Origin: Rhodospirillaceae bacterium UBA4479
Lineage (GTDB): Bacteria; Pseudomonadota; Alphaproteobacteria; Rhodospirillales; Casp-alpha2
DNA: 27,041 nucleotides
Direction: 5' to 3'
Assembly (NCBI GenBank): GCA_002389175.1
Contig: DGNZ01000294.1
Coordinates: 1 to 27,041 of the forward strand
The notes beneath the pieces were generated by a model. The model was not told the DNA's origin. It did no database searches and was given only the letters and a program-made list of their open reading frames with translations. Positions 1 through 7,953 of the stretch are shown here, one piece after another. A program made the translations under genes and the position numbers. The first letter of the stretch is position 1, and each line of letters opens with the position of its first letter.

Positions 1-77
1 GGGATTCGAACCCTCGATACAGTTTCCCGTATACTGGTTTAGCAAACCAGCGCCTTCAGCCACTCGGCCACCCCTCC
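1..77 (-). tRNA. tRNA-Ser (anticodon GCU), 3' end cut by the window edge
   Basis: Read on the minus strand, the sequence opens with the acceptor arm GGAGGGG at 77-71, followed by a D-arm of the form TGGCCGAGTGG. The anticodon stem-loop pairs CTGGT with ACCAG around the loop TTGCTAA (34-50), giving anticodon GCT (complement of 41-43). A long variable arm and the T-arm GGTTCGAATCC follow, as expected of a class II serine tRNA. The last bases of the acceptor stem lie beyond position 1, so the gene is incomplete here. It decodes AGC/AGU serine codons. Confidence 0.93.
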
Positions 78-269
78 GCAAGGGCTAGGCGTATTACGCC
101 CGGCAAGACTGCCGGAATGTAAGGGCTACACAGATCACCGTCAACTGCCAGAAATCAGTGAATTCATTAACTTAAATCTTAACTGATGCGCGTCTGCCCT
201 TGAACAAGCTGGGGCATTCCAGTCATCCTGTATCTCATCATTGGCAAGTGACAGGTTAGACAAAATCTC

Positions 270-1103
270 ATGACTGAAACATATAATGATTTGATCGAAA
301 AACGGTTCGGACAGCGGCCGAAACACAATCACGATGCGGCTGCGACGGGTATCCACAGACAACAACTCTCACACCGCAGCCGACGGCGCTATAAACCTGA
401 CGCCATATCCGAAGAGACATTAGAGCTTTTGTTCGCTTGTGCTTTGTCCGCGCCAGCCAAATCTGATCTGCAGCAAGTCGCGATCATTAACTTGGCAAAC
501 CCAAACCAAAGAGCGCGCGTGACTGATCTCATCCCCGCAATGCCTTGGATTAAGCAAGCACCCGTCTTTTTGCTGTTTTGCGGCGATGCACGGCGAATTG
601 AACGTATTTGTGAATATCGGGGCACATCCTTTGCGCATGAGCCGTTGGATGCGTTCCTAAATGCAGCTGCTGATGCAGCGATCGTCATGCAGAACTTTAT
701 CGTTGCCGCAGAAGGGGCTGGGCTGGGCTGCTGTCCGATCAGCGCTGTGCGTGAGATAACATCAGAGATTGCCGATATTGTTAGCCTGCCAGATCGCGTG
801 TTCCCGTTTGCCGGTTTGTGTGTCGGACACCCGGATGATGACCCGTGGGTAAGCCAGCGGCTTCCACTATCACTTACCGTCCATACCGATAAATATAACG
901 ATGATCATTTGTTCGATGACATCGACAAGTATGATGATCGACGCGGCCGGGCCAATCCGATTTCCAGACAACGAGATACAGAAAAATATGGATCCAAAGA
1001 CGTCTATGGATGGTCCGATGAAAAGGCGCGCCAAACGTCGCATACCGATCGGATGTCGTTTTGCAGACACATCAAGAAAACAGGTTTTGAGACTTTAGGC
1101 TAA
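270..1103 (+). CDS. Nitroreductase family protein (FMN-dependent)
   Basis: The 277-residue product has the nitroreductase/flavin reductase layout. An N-terminal HRSRRRY segment (about residues 35-41) and SAPAKSDLQQ (about 60-69) correspond to the FMN-phosphate-binding HRS and SAPS(K/N)xQ motifs. A central AAADAAIVMQNFIVAAEGAGLG helix pair and a PFAGLCVGHP segment are typical of the family. Such enzymes are homodimers reducing nitro compounds, quinones or flavins with NAD(P)H; the natural substrate cannot be told. The C-terminal 60 residues are very charged (many D, K, R) and resemble the tail of the larger NfsA-like branch. No strong ribosome site precedes the ATG, so the start is moderately certain. 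It stands alone between a tRNA gene and an unknown gene. Confidence 0.85.
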   Translation: MTETYNDLIEKRFGQRPKHNHDAAATGIHRQQLSHRSRRRYKPDAISEETLELLFACALSAPAKSDLQQVAIINLANPNQRARVTDLIPAMPWIKQAPVFLLFCGDARRIERICEYRGTSFAHEPLDAFLNAAADAAIVMQNFIVAAEGAGLGCCPISAVREITSEIADIVSLPDRVFPFAGLCVGHPDDDPWVSQRLPLSLTVHTDKYNDDHLFDDIDKYDDRRGRANPISRQRDTEKYGSKDVYGWSDEKARQTSHTDRMSFCRHIKKTGFETLG

Positions 1104-1181
1104 AGCTTACTTAAATTGCCGCCATATTATTGCGCCGACCAAGTTTCGCATTCAAAAAGTTGATTTTGGCAGTGACCATCT

Positions 1182-1214
1182 CGTTAAGCATGTCCGCGTT
1201 GGGCACGCTTAACG
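1182..1214 (+). repeat. Near-perfect 14-bp stem-loop upstream of the unknown basic protein
   Basis: The arms at 1182-1195 and 1201-1214 pair over 14 positions around a five-base loop GCGTT, with one mismatch and one G-T pair; the outer eight bases CGTTAAGC/GCTTAACG are perfect. It lies between the nitroreductase stop and the next start. No T-run follows on either strand, so it is not an obvious intrinsic terminator. It may be a leader structure or a protein site. Visible in sequence; role unknown. Confidence 0.5.
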
Positions 1215-1251
1215 CCTTAGAGTCTGATGAAATGACTTGAGGGAGACGGCC

Positions 1252-2019
1252 ATGGGCAATTTCAAATCACAATCGAAACAAATCAATAAACGTACAAATG
1301 CTGCACGAGAGCGATCAATTCTACGTGGAACTGTTGGCCCCGACGGAGAAAACTTACACGCCGATCTTAGACTGATCTCAACGGCGTTATCACAAGCCGG
1401 ACTGGTCTCTCCTCAGGCCACTCTTGAAGAAGTGAAGCGTACGATTTTCAAAGCGGTTCGGCATATACATCGCACAACCAAGCCAAAAGACCCTGTGGGT
1501 CCGTTCGACCTTGGCATTTTCCCAGCTGACGATACAGAGCGTGCGATGCGTCGTGCCATTTCGGAATTGAGGTTCCCCACAGCACATCGAGCCATTGCCT
1601 TATCCGCAGCCCCAAAAGGGGCCAGGGCGATTGTTGAATGTGGCATGTCCATTGCCAGAAAAAAACTCCATCAAGGGGCGCATATCGAAGATACACCGGC
1701 GCCTTTTAGGCGGGCATTGTTACCGCCCCTGCTGCCCCAAGTGTCTCAAAGCAATCGTTGTCTAGCCGCAACTCTGGCTAAGTTCGATATTGATGGGTTA
1801 GATACTCTGATTGCTGCAAATATCATCGAAAACGGGAAAGCTGGCTTTATTGAAATTAGAGATTTTTTCACGGTTCTTAGCATTACGAAGCCAGAGAAGG
1901 CGCTTAATTTGGGGGCAAAAGTAAAACGCCGCCTGAGGGGGAAGCCCAGGCGACGCTTTATTAAGTTAATTCGCAACGTCCCCCCGAATGAGGACGACTT
2001 TAATGACCGTGCTAGTTGA
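1252..2019 (+). CDS. Basic hypothetical protein
   Basis: The 255-residue product is rich in Arg and Lys and has no signal peptide or membrane segment. I do not recognise it with confidence. Residues about 35-115 (ADLRLISTALSQAGL, then an Arg-rich helix, then PVGPFDLGIFPADDTERAMRRAI) faintly recall the spacing of peptidoglycan-binding repeats, where a short helix pair is followed by an aligned G/P-rich loop and T-E-x-x-L; this is weak. The C-terminus holds a basic stretch KVKRRLRGKPRRR that could bind nucleic acid. The frame also opens with TTG at 1237, but ATG 1252 is preferred because GAGGGAG sits about six bases ahead of it. Its last eight bases overlap convergently with rpoH. Confidence 0.6.
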   Translation: MGNFKSQSKQINKRTNAARERSILRGTVGPDGENLHADLRLISTALSQAGLVSPQATLEEVKRTIFKAVRHIHRTTKPKDPVGPFDLGIFPADDTERAMRRAISELRFPTAHRAIALSAAPKGARAIVECGMSIARKKLHQGAHIEDTPAPFRRALLPPLLPQVSQSNRCLAATLAKFDIDGLDTLIAANIIENGKAGFIEIRDFFTVLSITKPEKALNLGAKVKRRLRGKPRRRFIKLIRNVPPNEDDFNDRAS

Positions 2020-2896
2020 CCATATGTTCACGGATGGCAGCGCCCCGAACGGATTTCCGTACTTTCTCGAATGCGCGAACTTCAATCTGGCGAACACGCT
2101 CGCGGCTGATCCCATAAACCGTACTGAGATCTTGCAGCGTGATTGGGTCATCTTTTAGGCGGCGTTCAGTTAGAATATGACGTTCGCGATCCGTCAGGCA
2201 CTTCATCGCACCGACCAGCATTTGTTGGCGTGAGCTGAATTCCTGTTGTTCCCCGACGAGGGTTTCCTGATCCGTTGAGTCATCCACCAACCAATCAATC
2301 CACTCGCCTTCGCTATCGTCGCGCAAAGGTGAATTTAATGAATGATCAGGACCTGCCATACGGCGGTTCATATTGATAACTTCGTGCTCGGGAACATTGA
2401 GACGCTTGGCAACCTCTGTTGTCTGTGCTGGAGACAGATCGCCATCATCGATGGCTTCGATTTCGCCTTTGATCCGACGTAGATTGAAGAAAAGTTTTTT
2501 CTGGGCGGCCGTGGTACCCATTTTAACCAGTGACCAGGAATGCAAAATGTATTCTTGGATCGCAGCCCTAATCCACCACATCGCATAGGTCGCTAAACGG
2601 AATCCACGTTCAGGGTCAAAGCGTTTTACCGCTTGCATCATGCCTACGTTGCCTTCGGAGATAAGCTCGCCCACAGGCAGGCCATATCCGCGATATCCCA
2701 TCGCGATTTTTGCAACCAATCGCAGATGGCTGTTCACCAGCTGGTGCGCGGCATCGTGATCTTCTTCTTGGCGCCAACGTGTCGAAAGATCCTGTTCTTC
2801 TTCGAATGTAAGCATTGGGTATCTGCGGATAACCTGCAGATAACGCGAGAGGTTTCCTTCTGGTGTTGGATTAAAGTCGTTCGCTAACGTACCCAT
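2012..2896 (-). CDS. rpoH: RNA polymerase heat-shock sigma factor RpoH (sigma-32)
   Basis: A 294-residue group 3 sigma factor. Region 2 includes SHLRLVAKIAMGYRGYGLP, LISEGNVGMMQAVKRFDPERG and ATYAMWWIRAAIQEYI. The segment QKKLFFNLRR (about residues 132-141) is the RpoH box that separates sigma-32 from RpoD. Region 4.2 ends with TLQDLSTVYGISRERVRQIE. It directs transcription of chaperone and protease genes. The frame extends to 2974, but the ATG at 2896 starts MGTLANDFNP, gives the normal family length of about 290-300, and has GGGGG about ten bases upstream. It lies 115 bp downstream of rluD on the same strand. The sigma-32 assignment is firm; heat regulation is inferred from the family. Confidence 0.95.
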   Translation of the reverse strand: MGTLANDFNPTPEGNLSRYLQVIRRYPMLTFEEEQDLSTRWRQEEDHDAAHQLVNSHLRLVAKIAMGYRGYGLPVGELISEGNVGMMQAVKRFDPERGFRLATYAMWWIRAAIQEYILHSWSLVKMGTTAAQKKLFFNLRRIKGEIEAIDDGDLSPAQTTEVAKRLNVPEHEVINMNRRMAGPDHSLNSPLRDDSEGEWIDWLVDDSTDQETLVGEQQEFSSRQQMLVGAMKCLTDRERHILTERRLKDDPITLQDLSTVYGISRERVRQIEVRAFEKVRKSVRGAAIREHMVN

Positions 2897-3011
2897 TTTA
2901 AATCTGCCCCCAAAAACTGTTTCTGCGTCAATCGAGCGGCACGTCAAAGCCCTTCTCGATTGCGAGGTTGCCAAAACATACTTGAGTAATTTAGTCAGGT
3001 ATAGTTAAAGT

Positions 3012-3974
3012 TTAGAGAGGTTCTATTATACTAATTAACGAATTGATATCTTTAGAAATTTCTGCCTCAAAACCGACCTGTTCACTCGTTACCGGGTGTT
3101 TAAACCCCAGCTTATATGCTTGCAACGCTTGGTTATTATACGCGCTGACCACTCCACGGATCACAGAATCCTTGATTTTTCTTGCGGTCATGTGCGCCGC
3201 GTATACAGGATCTCCGATCAACGGGTGACCAATTGACTTCATGTGTACACGGATTTGATGCGTGCGTCCTGTGAACAGATGGCAATCCACAAGTGCCGCC
3301 AAGGAACCAACCGGCCTGATGACCTCATAATCCGTAATCGCAAGTTTGCCACCACTTGGCACGACAGCCATACGTTTTCGGTTCTTTGGATCTCGTCCAA
3401 TATTGGTTTCAATCCGCCCTGCGCGCGGCGACGGCATGCCCCAAACAACGGCGCGATAAGCCCGTTCGATGCTATGGACTTGGAATTGCTCCACCAAGCC
3501 CTGATGGGCACGGTCAGATTTCGCACATACCATGATACCCGAGGTATCTTTGTCCAGACGATGAACAATACCAGGGCGTGTCACACCGCCAATTCCCGAT
3601 AAAGACCCTGCACAATGATGCAGCAAAGCATTCACCAGTGTGCCCGTCAGATGCCCGGGCGATGGGTGCACGACCAATCCAATCGGCTTATCAATAACGA
3701 TAAGATGTTCATCCTCGTAGATAACATCGAGCGGAATATCCTCGGGTTCAGGGCGTGCGGGGATCGGCGGCGGTACCGTCACAATATAACGTTGACCCGT
3801 ACGGACCTTTTTCGATGCATCCGTCACGATCCGGTCACCATCGGTCGTAATTCTGCTGTCAGCGATCAAAGCTTGCAGACGGTTTCGCGACAGATCTTCG
3901 ATCTGGGCTGTCAGCCATCGATCCAAGCGCTGACCATCCGCATCCTCCGAAACTTTTAGCTCTATTTCCTCCAC
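3012..3974 (-). CDS. rluD: RluD-type 23S rRNA pseudouridine synthase (RluA family)
   Basis: The 320-residue protein begins with an S4 RNA-binding domain (about residues 16-65, RLDRWL...SRNRLQALI), followed by the RluA catalytic domain. The signature HRLDKDTSG (138-146) carries the catalytic aspartate D141; GRTHQIRVHM and GHPLIGDPVY are further family motifs. It is expected to isomerise uridines in helix 69 of 23S rRNA; RluC or another RluA paralogue cannot be fully excluded, but the S4 domain plus neighbour rpoH fits the common alphaproteobacterial rluD-rpoH arrangement. The start is GTG with GGGA about four bases upstream. It is transcribed away from the small membrane protein gene at 4097. 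Confidence 0.9.
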   Translation of the reverse strand: MEEIELKVSEDADGQRLDRWLTAQIEDLSRNRLQALIADSRITTDGDRIVTDASKKVRTGQRYIVTVPPPIPARPEPEDIPLDVIYEDEHLIVIDKPIGLVVHPSPGHLTGTLVNALLHHCAGSLSGIGGVTRPGIVHRLDKDTSGIMVCAKSDRAHQGLVEQFQVHSIERAYRAVVWGMPSPRAGRIETNIGRDPKNRKRMAVVPSGGKLAITDYEVIRPVGSLAALVDCHLFTGRTHQIRVHMKSIGHPLIGDPVYAAHMTARKIKDSVIRGVVSAYNNQALQAYKLGFKHPVTSEQVGFEAEISKDINSLISIIEPL

Positions 3975-4049
3975 GTATCCCTGCCTGATAAATTATTGAG
4001 TATATTCATTGCGAAAGCTTCGAAGGCTACTTTTCTTGACAAGCATAGC

Positions 4050-4078
4050 TGTCCCGACGAAGAAGACCAATCGGGACA
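4050..4078. repeat. Perfect 8-bp inverted repeat in the rluD / membrane-protein divergent region
   Basis: TGTCCCGA at 4050-4057 is exactly complementary to TCGGGACA at 4071-4078, with 13 bases between. It lies in the 122-bp region between the divergent starts at 3974 and 4097, just downstream of a TTGACA hexamer at 4036-4041. It could be an operator or a 5' leader hairpin of the plus-strand gene. Function is inference only. Confidence 0.45.
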
Positions 4079-4096
4079 ACAGATGGATACCCTAAA

Positions 4097-4429
4097 ATGC
4101 GCGCGTTGATGGGAATTGTTATTGGATTAGGCATTTTGATCATCACAGTTATCGTGCTGATCGGTTTCGGCTTTTACAAGAAGTCGGTTGATCCAGATTG
4201 GAGATTGCTTGGCGAACAAGCCCCGACATCGACCGCAACCACACCCCATACCCAAGGCAACGCATTTGACGATATAAATCTAGGACTCGCATCTGGATGC
4301 CGTGTCATGGACGTCACCGCCGAGGGCACATTCGCATACCTCAAAATCGGCCCTGACAGCACATGCGAAACAGTGATCGTTATCGATGTTTCAAAAGGTC
4401 AGATTTTGGGCCGGATTGCTCCGCGTTGA
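4097..4429 (+). CDS. Small single-pass membrane protein, unknown function
   Basis: A 110-residue product. Residues about 3-27 form one strongly hydrophobic helix (GIVIGLGILIITVIVLIGFGF), followed by charged YKKSVDPDW. The remainder is soluble, likely periplasmic, and predicted beta-rich: a C-terminal piece alternates short strands (CRVMDVTAEGTFAYLKIG, TVIVIDVSKGQILGRIAPR) with two cysteines about 22 residues apart. I do not recognise a named family. The stop TGA overlaps the TTG start of the JAMM gene, so the two are probably translated from one message. Confidence 0.7.
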   Translation: MRALMGIVIGLGILIITVIVLIGFGFYKKSVDPDWRLLGEQAPTSTATTPHTQGNAFDDINLGLASGCRVMDVTAEGTFAYLKIGPDSTCETVIVIDVSKGQILGRIAPR

Positions 4430-4857
4430 AGGTACAACTCTCTAACGAACTAAATGCAATGCTTAGCGAGCATGCGCAGGCAGATTATCCAAACGAATGC
4501 TGCGGCCTTCTGGTCGGCTCCATCCAATCGGATATCGTCAAAATCACCGAAGTTCATCCGAGCAAAAATCTAACGTCGGGGAATCCTGCAAAGTCGTTCG
4601 AAGTTGACCCTAAACTCCGGTTCGATGTCATGCGCGAGGCACAATCGCGGAATGATGGTGTCGATATCATCGGGCATTATCATTCCCATCCAGACGGGCC
4701 CGCCGCACCATCTGCAAAAGACTTATCGATGGCTTATGAGCCGAATATGGTTTGGCTGATTTGCCGTGTTGCCCCCAACGAAGAAGTAACCATCGGCGCT
4801 TTTCAACCTTGCTCCGATAGAAGCGCATTTAACACTTTGGAACTCGTCATTAATTAA
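4426..4857 (+). CDS. JAMM/MPN+ zinc metalloprotease domain protein
   Basis: The 143-residue product is a minimal JAMM domain. NECCGLLVG supplies the catalytic glutamate (residue 24 of this start), and GHYHSHP followed by SAKD gives the H-x-H-x7-S-x2-D zinc site, so all active-site residues are present. Family members cleave isopeptide bonds or trim ubiquitin-like sulfur carriers such as CysO or ThiS relatives. The open frame reaches back to ATG 4363, inside the upstream gene; I chose TTG 4426 because it overlaps the upstream TGA as TTGA and gives the usual family N-terminus (KVQLSNELNAML). No sulfur carrier, E1/MoeB or cysteine synthase gene is adjacent, so its target is unknown. Confidence 0.82.
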   Translation: MKVQLSNELNAMLSEHAQADYPNECCGLLVGSIQSDIVKITEVHPSKNLTSGNPAKSFEVDPKLRFDVMREAQSRNDGVDIIGHYHSHPDGPAAPSAKDLSMAYEPNMVWLICRVAPNEEVTIGAFQPCSDRSAFNTLELVIN

Positions 4858-4960
4858 AAATAATGCACGTTCCATGACGCGATGTATTTTCCACTGACTT
4901 GCCATCTTCGATCTTTTCGACGACTTTGAAAAAGACCAATGCCTCGTGGGAGAGACCCGA

Positions 4961-6244
4961 ATGACACCGAAAACCGACAAACCTTATTGGTGGGAAGCCG
5001 CTGAACCCCAAGTAGCCGACGGCGGGCCACTGCCAGAAAAGGCTGATGTCGTCATCGTCGGCGGCGGTTATGCTGGCATGGGGGCGGCCATTCCACTTGC
5101 AAGGGCGGGGCGAGATGTGATCGTTCTTGAGCGCGATCGACCCGGTGATGGTGCATCGAGCCGCAACGGTGGCCTTACCAGTGCAAATATTCGCTGGTCG
5201 TATTCAAAGCTAAAAGCAAAGTTTGGCGAGGATGCTGCAAAAGCCTACTACGCCGAAGGTGTGGCCGCGCGTGCTGACCTAAAAGATTTCGTTGAGACCG
5301 AGAAACTTGATTGCGACTTAAGCATGGTGGGACGCTTTACCGGCGCGATGCGTCCCGAAATTCTCGACAGCATGAAACGCGAAGCCGAAATAATGCAGCG
5401 CGAGCTTGGCATCGAATCCACGGTCATTGAGCGTAAAGATCAATATGACGAGATTGGCTCTGAGCTATATCACGGTGGTATTCGACGGACAGACATGGGC
5501 GGGCTCCATCCTGGAAAAATGCACCGAGAACTCCGCCGCGTTGCCGAAGAATCTGGCACAAAGATCTGGGGAGATACTGGCGTCACCAATATTGCCCAGG
5601 TCGGGACGCAATTCGATATCACAACACCCAAAGGCACTGTACGCGCCAATCATGTCATTGTCGCAACGAATGGCTATACGGACAAAGGCTTACCTTGGCT
5701 CCAAAAACGCCTGGTTCCTGTCATTTCCGAGATGATTGCAACAGAGCCGTTAAGCCCGAACTTGATGAATACCCTGATGCCGCGCAGGCAAATGCACGGT
5801 GAGACCCGCCAACTTGGACACTACTATCGACCATCTCCAGATGGGACACAGATTCTTTTCGGGGGTCGCCGCTACGATGATGACATGAATGCAGCGCGCG
5901 AACGCCTCCGTAATAATTTGACCAGCATCTTCCCTGATCTCTCGGACGTCGGGCTTTCACATCACTGGTTTGGCTTCGTTGCTTTTCCAATGGATCAGCT
6001 GCCTAAACTAACCGTTCATAAAGGCATCATTTATGCGACGGGATTCTGCGGTTCTGGCGTTGTCTGGGCACGTTGGATGGGACAAAAGGCTGCGTATCAA
6101 ATTCTCGAACGTGAGGAAGCTGAGACGGCGATTGGATCTCAGCCCTTCCGTGCCATTCCATTTTACAATGGCAACCCGTGGTTCCTGCCGGTGATGATGA
6201 ATTGGTATAAGATCAAAGATCGTTTTTCAGGCACGCTGAAATAG
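4961..6244 (+). CDS. FAD-dependent amine/amino-acid oxidase (DAO family, PuuB-like)
   Basis: The 427-residue product has the Rossmann FAD motif VVIVGGGYAGMGAA (about residues 30-43), the GASSRNGG segment that follows the first beta-alpha-beta in DAO enzymes, and a C-terminal ATGFCGSGVVWARWMGQ flavin-contact loop. The N-terminal KPYWWEAAEP resembles the leader seen before the FAD fold in gamma-glutamylputrescine oxidases and relatives. The expected reaction is oxidative deamination of an amine or N-substituted amino acid; the substrate is unknown. ATG 4961 was chosen over GTG 4946 because GGGAGAGA lies directly upstream of it. It converges with the three-subunit dehydrogenase genes, three bases apart. 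Confidence 0.85.
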   Translation: MTPKTDKPYWWEAAEPQVADGGPLPEKADVVIVGGGYAGMGAAIPLARAGRDVIVLERDRPGDGASSRNGGLTSANIRWSYSKLKAKFGEDAAKAYYAEGVAARADLKDFVETEKLDCDLSMVGRFTGAMRPEILDSMKREAEIMQRELGIESTVIERKDQYDEIGSELYHGGIRRTDMGGLHPGKMHRELRRVAEESGTKIWGDTGVTNIAQVGTQFDITTPKGTVRANHVIVATNGYTDKGLPWLQKRLVPVISEMIATEPLSPNLMNTLMPRRQMHGETRQLGHYYRPSPDGTQILFGGRRYDDDMNAARERLRNNLTSIFPDLSDVGLSHHWFGFVAFPMDQLPKLTVHKGIIYATGFCGSGVVWARWMGQKAAYQILEREEAETAIGSQPFRAIPFYNGNPWFLPVMMNWYKIKDRFSGTLK

Positions 6245-6247
6245 CCG

Positions 6248-7657
6248 TCATTCTGCGGCTTTACCAACATCCATGTCTGCAAGCTCGGCTAAGGTAAGCG
6301 GCTTCAACGGTGGACGAATGCGATAAGCCCCAATGTCTTCGGGGCATTTATTGTGCGCTGCCGCCAATATCTCGGTCACAGTCAGTCCGCACATGCGCCC
6401 CTGACAAGGCCCCATGCCCGTCCTGTAGAATGCTTTCAATTGATTCGGGCCCTGCGCACCCAGAGCCGCCGCATCGCGGACATTGCCCGCAGTCACTTCC
6501 TCACAGCGACACACAATCGTCGCATCAATTGGTGGATTTAGAATGTCCCTTGGCGGCACAAAAATAGCATCCAACATCGGTCGAATAGACGTATGATTTT
6601 CCAACTCGGATAAAAGTGGTGCTGCGGCATTATCTCGAACTTGAACCGATATGCGACCTTGCAGATACGCGACTTGCAAAGCACTAAGCTTTCCTTTGAT
6701 CTCGGCCGTTTTGGCGCCGAAAACCCCTGCCCCATCACCCGCAACAAATATGGCTGGCACATCACTATGGCCCCATTCATCGACGCGCGGATACCAATAA
6801 CGTTGGGTTTTATGCCAGCCATGCGCCAATCGAAGTTGCCGTGACGCTTGAGTATTTGGCACCACACCCTGGTGCAACAGGACAGTGGATACTCTCAACG
6901 TTCGCCGCAGCCCGCCAGAAGTAAACCCAATTTGCTCTGCTTGACCGTCGCCGCTAATTAGGAATTCATGTGCACCGCTGTAAATCGGCACACCAGCGTC
7001 CTTAATCGCGCGCTTCAACTTCAGGCCCTTTTGTAGATACGGCCAAGACTTTGTCGCCCGCAGCAGATGTGGCGCGCCCCGCACGTAATCCATTACACCT
7101 GTTGTATCGAGAACAGCCTCAACATCTGCACCAGCCTTGATGAGTTGATCTGCCACCAATAATAGTAACGGCCCACTGCCCACAATAACGATTTTACCGA
7201 CAGGGATCATACCTGCTGTCTTTAACAAAATTTGTGCGGCCCCAGCAGTCATCACGCCCGGCAATGTCCAGCCAGGAATGGGCACGGGGCGTTCCAACGC
7301 GCCTGTTGCTAAAATGATATTCTTCGCTTGAAAAGCATGGGCTTTGGCGCCGTCGCTCGACCAGATACTGCCATCTTGGTCAAGCTGCCAGACAGTATGG
7401 CCAGAAATATACTCAGCGGTTGATGCACGAAACGCATTCGCAACAGTTTCACCATAGGCATATTCCTCACCCAACATGGGCAAGTCATCGGCGCGGCGGG
7501 TCACGACTTCATCAACCGCCCGGTAAATCTGCCCCCCAACAGCGGATTGTTCATCAATCAATGCAGTGTGCAATCCGTGCTCGGCAGCCTCAGTCGCTGC
7601 TGACATGCCAGCAGGGCCGCCACCAATTACAATAAGATCATAAGCCTTAGTGGTCAT
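6248..7657 (-). CDS. FAD/NAD(P)-binding subunit with C-terminal BFD-type [2Fe-2S] site (HcnB / opine oxidase A-like)
   Basis: A 469-residue pyridine-nucleotide-disulfide-type flavoprotein. It has an N-terminal FAD site IGGGPAGMSAA (11-21), an ATGA segment (117-120) and a second dinucleotide site IVGSGP (158-163). The C-terminus carries a BFD-like Fe-S site with C383, C385, C418 and C423 (CRC...CQGRMC). This is the layout of the large subunit of hydrogen cyanide synthase HcnB, opine/octopine oxidase subunit A and D-hydroxyproline dehydrogenase. It overlaps the ferredoxin-like gene by four bases (ATGA) and is last of three co-directional genes. The HCN route itself is unlikely: it is one of several uses of this fold, and the neighbours are uptake and amino-acid oxidation genes. 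Confidence 0.88.
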   Translation of the reverse strand: MTTKAYDLIVIGGGPAGMSAATEAAEHGLHTALIDEQSAVGGQIYRAVDEVVTRRADDLPMLGEEYAYGETVANAFRASTAEYISGHTVWQLDQDGSIWSSDGAKAHAFQAKNIILATGALERPVPIPGWTLPGVMTAGAAQILLKTAGMIPVGKIVIVGSGPLLLLVADQLIKAGADVEAVLDTTGVMDYVRGAPHLLRATKSWPYLQKGLKLKRAIKDAGVPIYSGAHEFLISGDGQAEQIGFTSGGLRRTLRVSTVLLHQGVVPNTQASRQLRLAHGWHKTQRYWYPRVDEWGHSDVPAIFVAGDGAGVFGAKTAEIKGKLSALQVAYLQGRISVQVRDNAAAPLLSELENHTSIRPMLDAIFVPPRDILNPPIDATIVCRCEEVTAGNVRDAAALGAQGPNQLKAFYRTGMGPCQGRMCGLTVTEILAAAHNKCPEDIGAYRIRPPLKPLTLAELADMDVGKAAE

Positions 7658-7953
7658 GTGCCATCCCCTAGTCGAGATGCGCCTTCTTGAGGGTTGATCA
7701 CCATTCCATTTGCAACGGTGACCATGCAGGCTTGGCGGTTGGGGACACCATCAATATCCATCAAACAATCGAAACACACACCCATCATACAATAGGGCGC
7801 TCGCCCATCGCCAGACACAGGGGTCGTTCGTGTCGCACCATCGCGCACGGATAGAACAGCAGCAGCAACGCTAATGCGCGCTGGCACCTCAACTTTTTGA
7901 CCATTGATTGTAACACTGACTTTGTCAGTTGTATCATGCCGCGTTTTCAGCAT
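7654..7953 (-). CDS. (2Fe-2S) ferredoxin-like small subunit (HcnA-like)
   Basis: A 99-residue protein with the plant-type ferredoxin fold. Cysteines C55, C60, C63 and C76 (CMMGVC-FDC...QAC) are placed to hold a [2Fe-2S] cluster; the segment resembles HcnA and the small electron-transfer subunit of opine oxidases. It overlaps the upstream DAO subunit gene by 20 bases and the downstream HcnB-like gene by four, so the three subunits are translationally coupled. It should pass electrons between the flavin subunits and the membrane chain. No other function is indicated. Confidence 0.88.
   Translation of the reverse strand: MLKTRHDTTDKVSVTINGQKVEVPARISVAAAVLSVRDGATRTTPVSGDGRAPYCMMGVCFDCLMDIDGVPNRQACMVTVANGMVINPQEGASRLGDGT

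Noticed and set aside
80..115. Two short inverted repeats (GGCG/CGCC and CCGGCA/TGCCGG) upstream of the tRNA gene
   Set aside because: Stems of four to six pairs with no T-run; too weak to call a terminator or element.
2897..3011. Possible sigma-32 or housekeeping promoter for rpoH
   Set aside because: TTGACG hexamers exist but no convincing -10 lies at the right distance, so I did not annotate it.
4036..4065. TTGACA at 4036-4041 as a -35 for the membrane-protein gene
   Set aside because: The sequence 17 bases on is GAAGAA, not a -10 box; promoter not supported.
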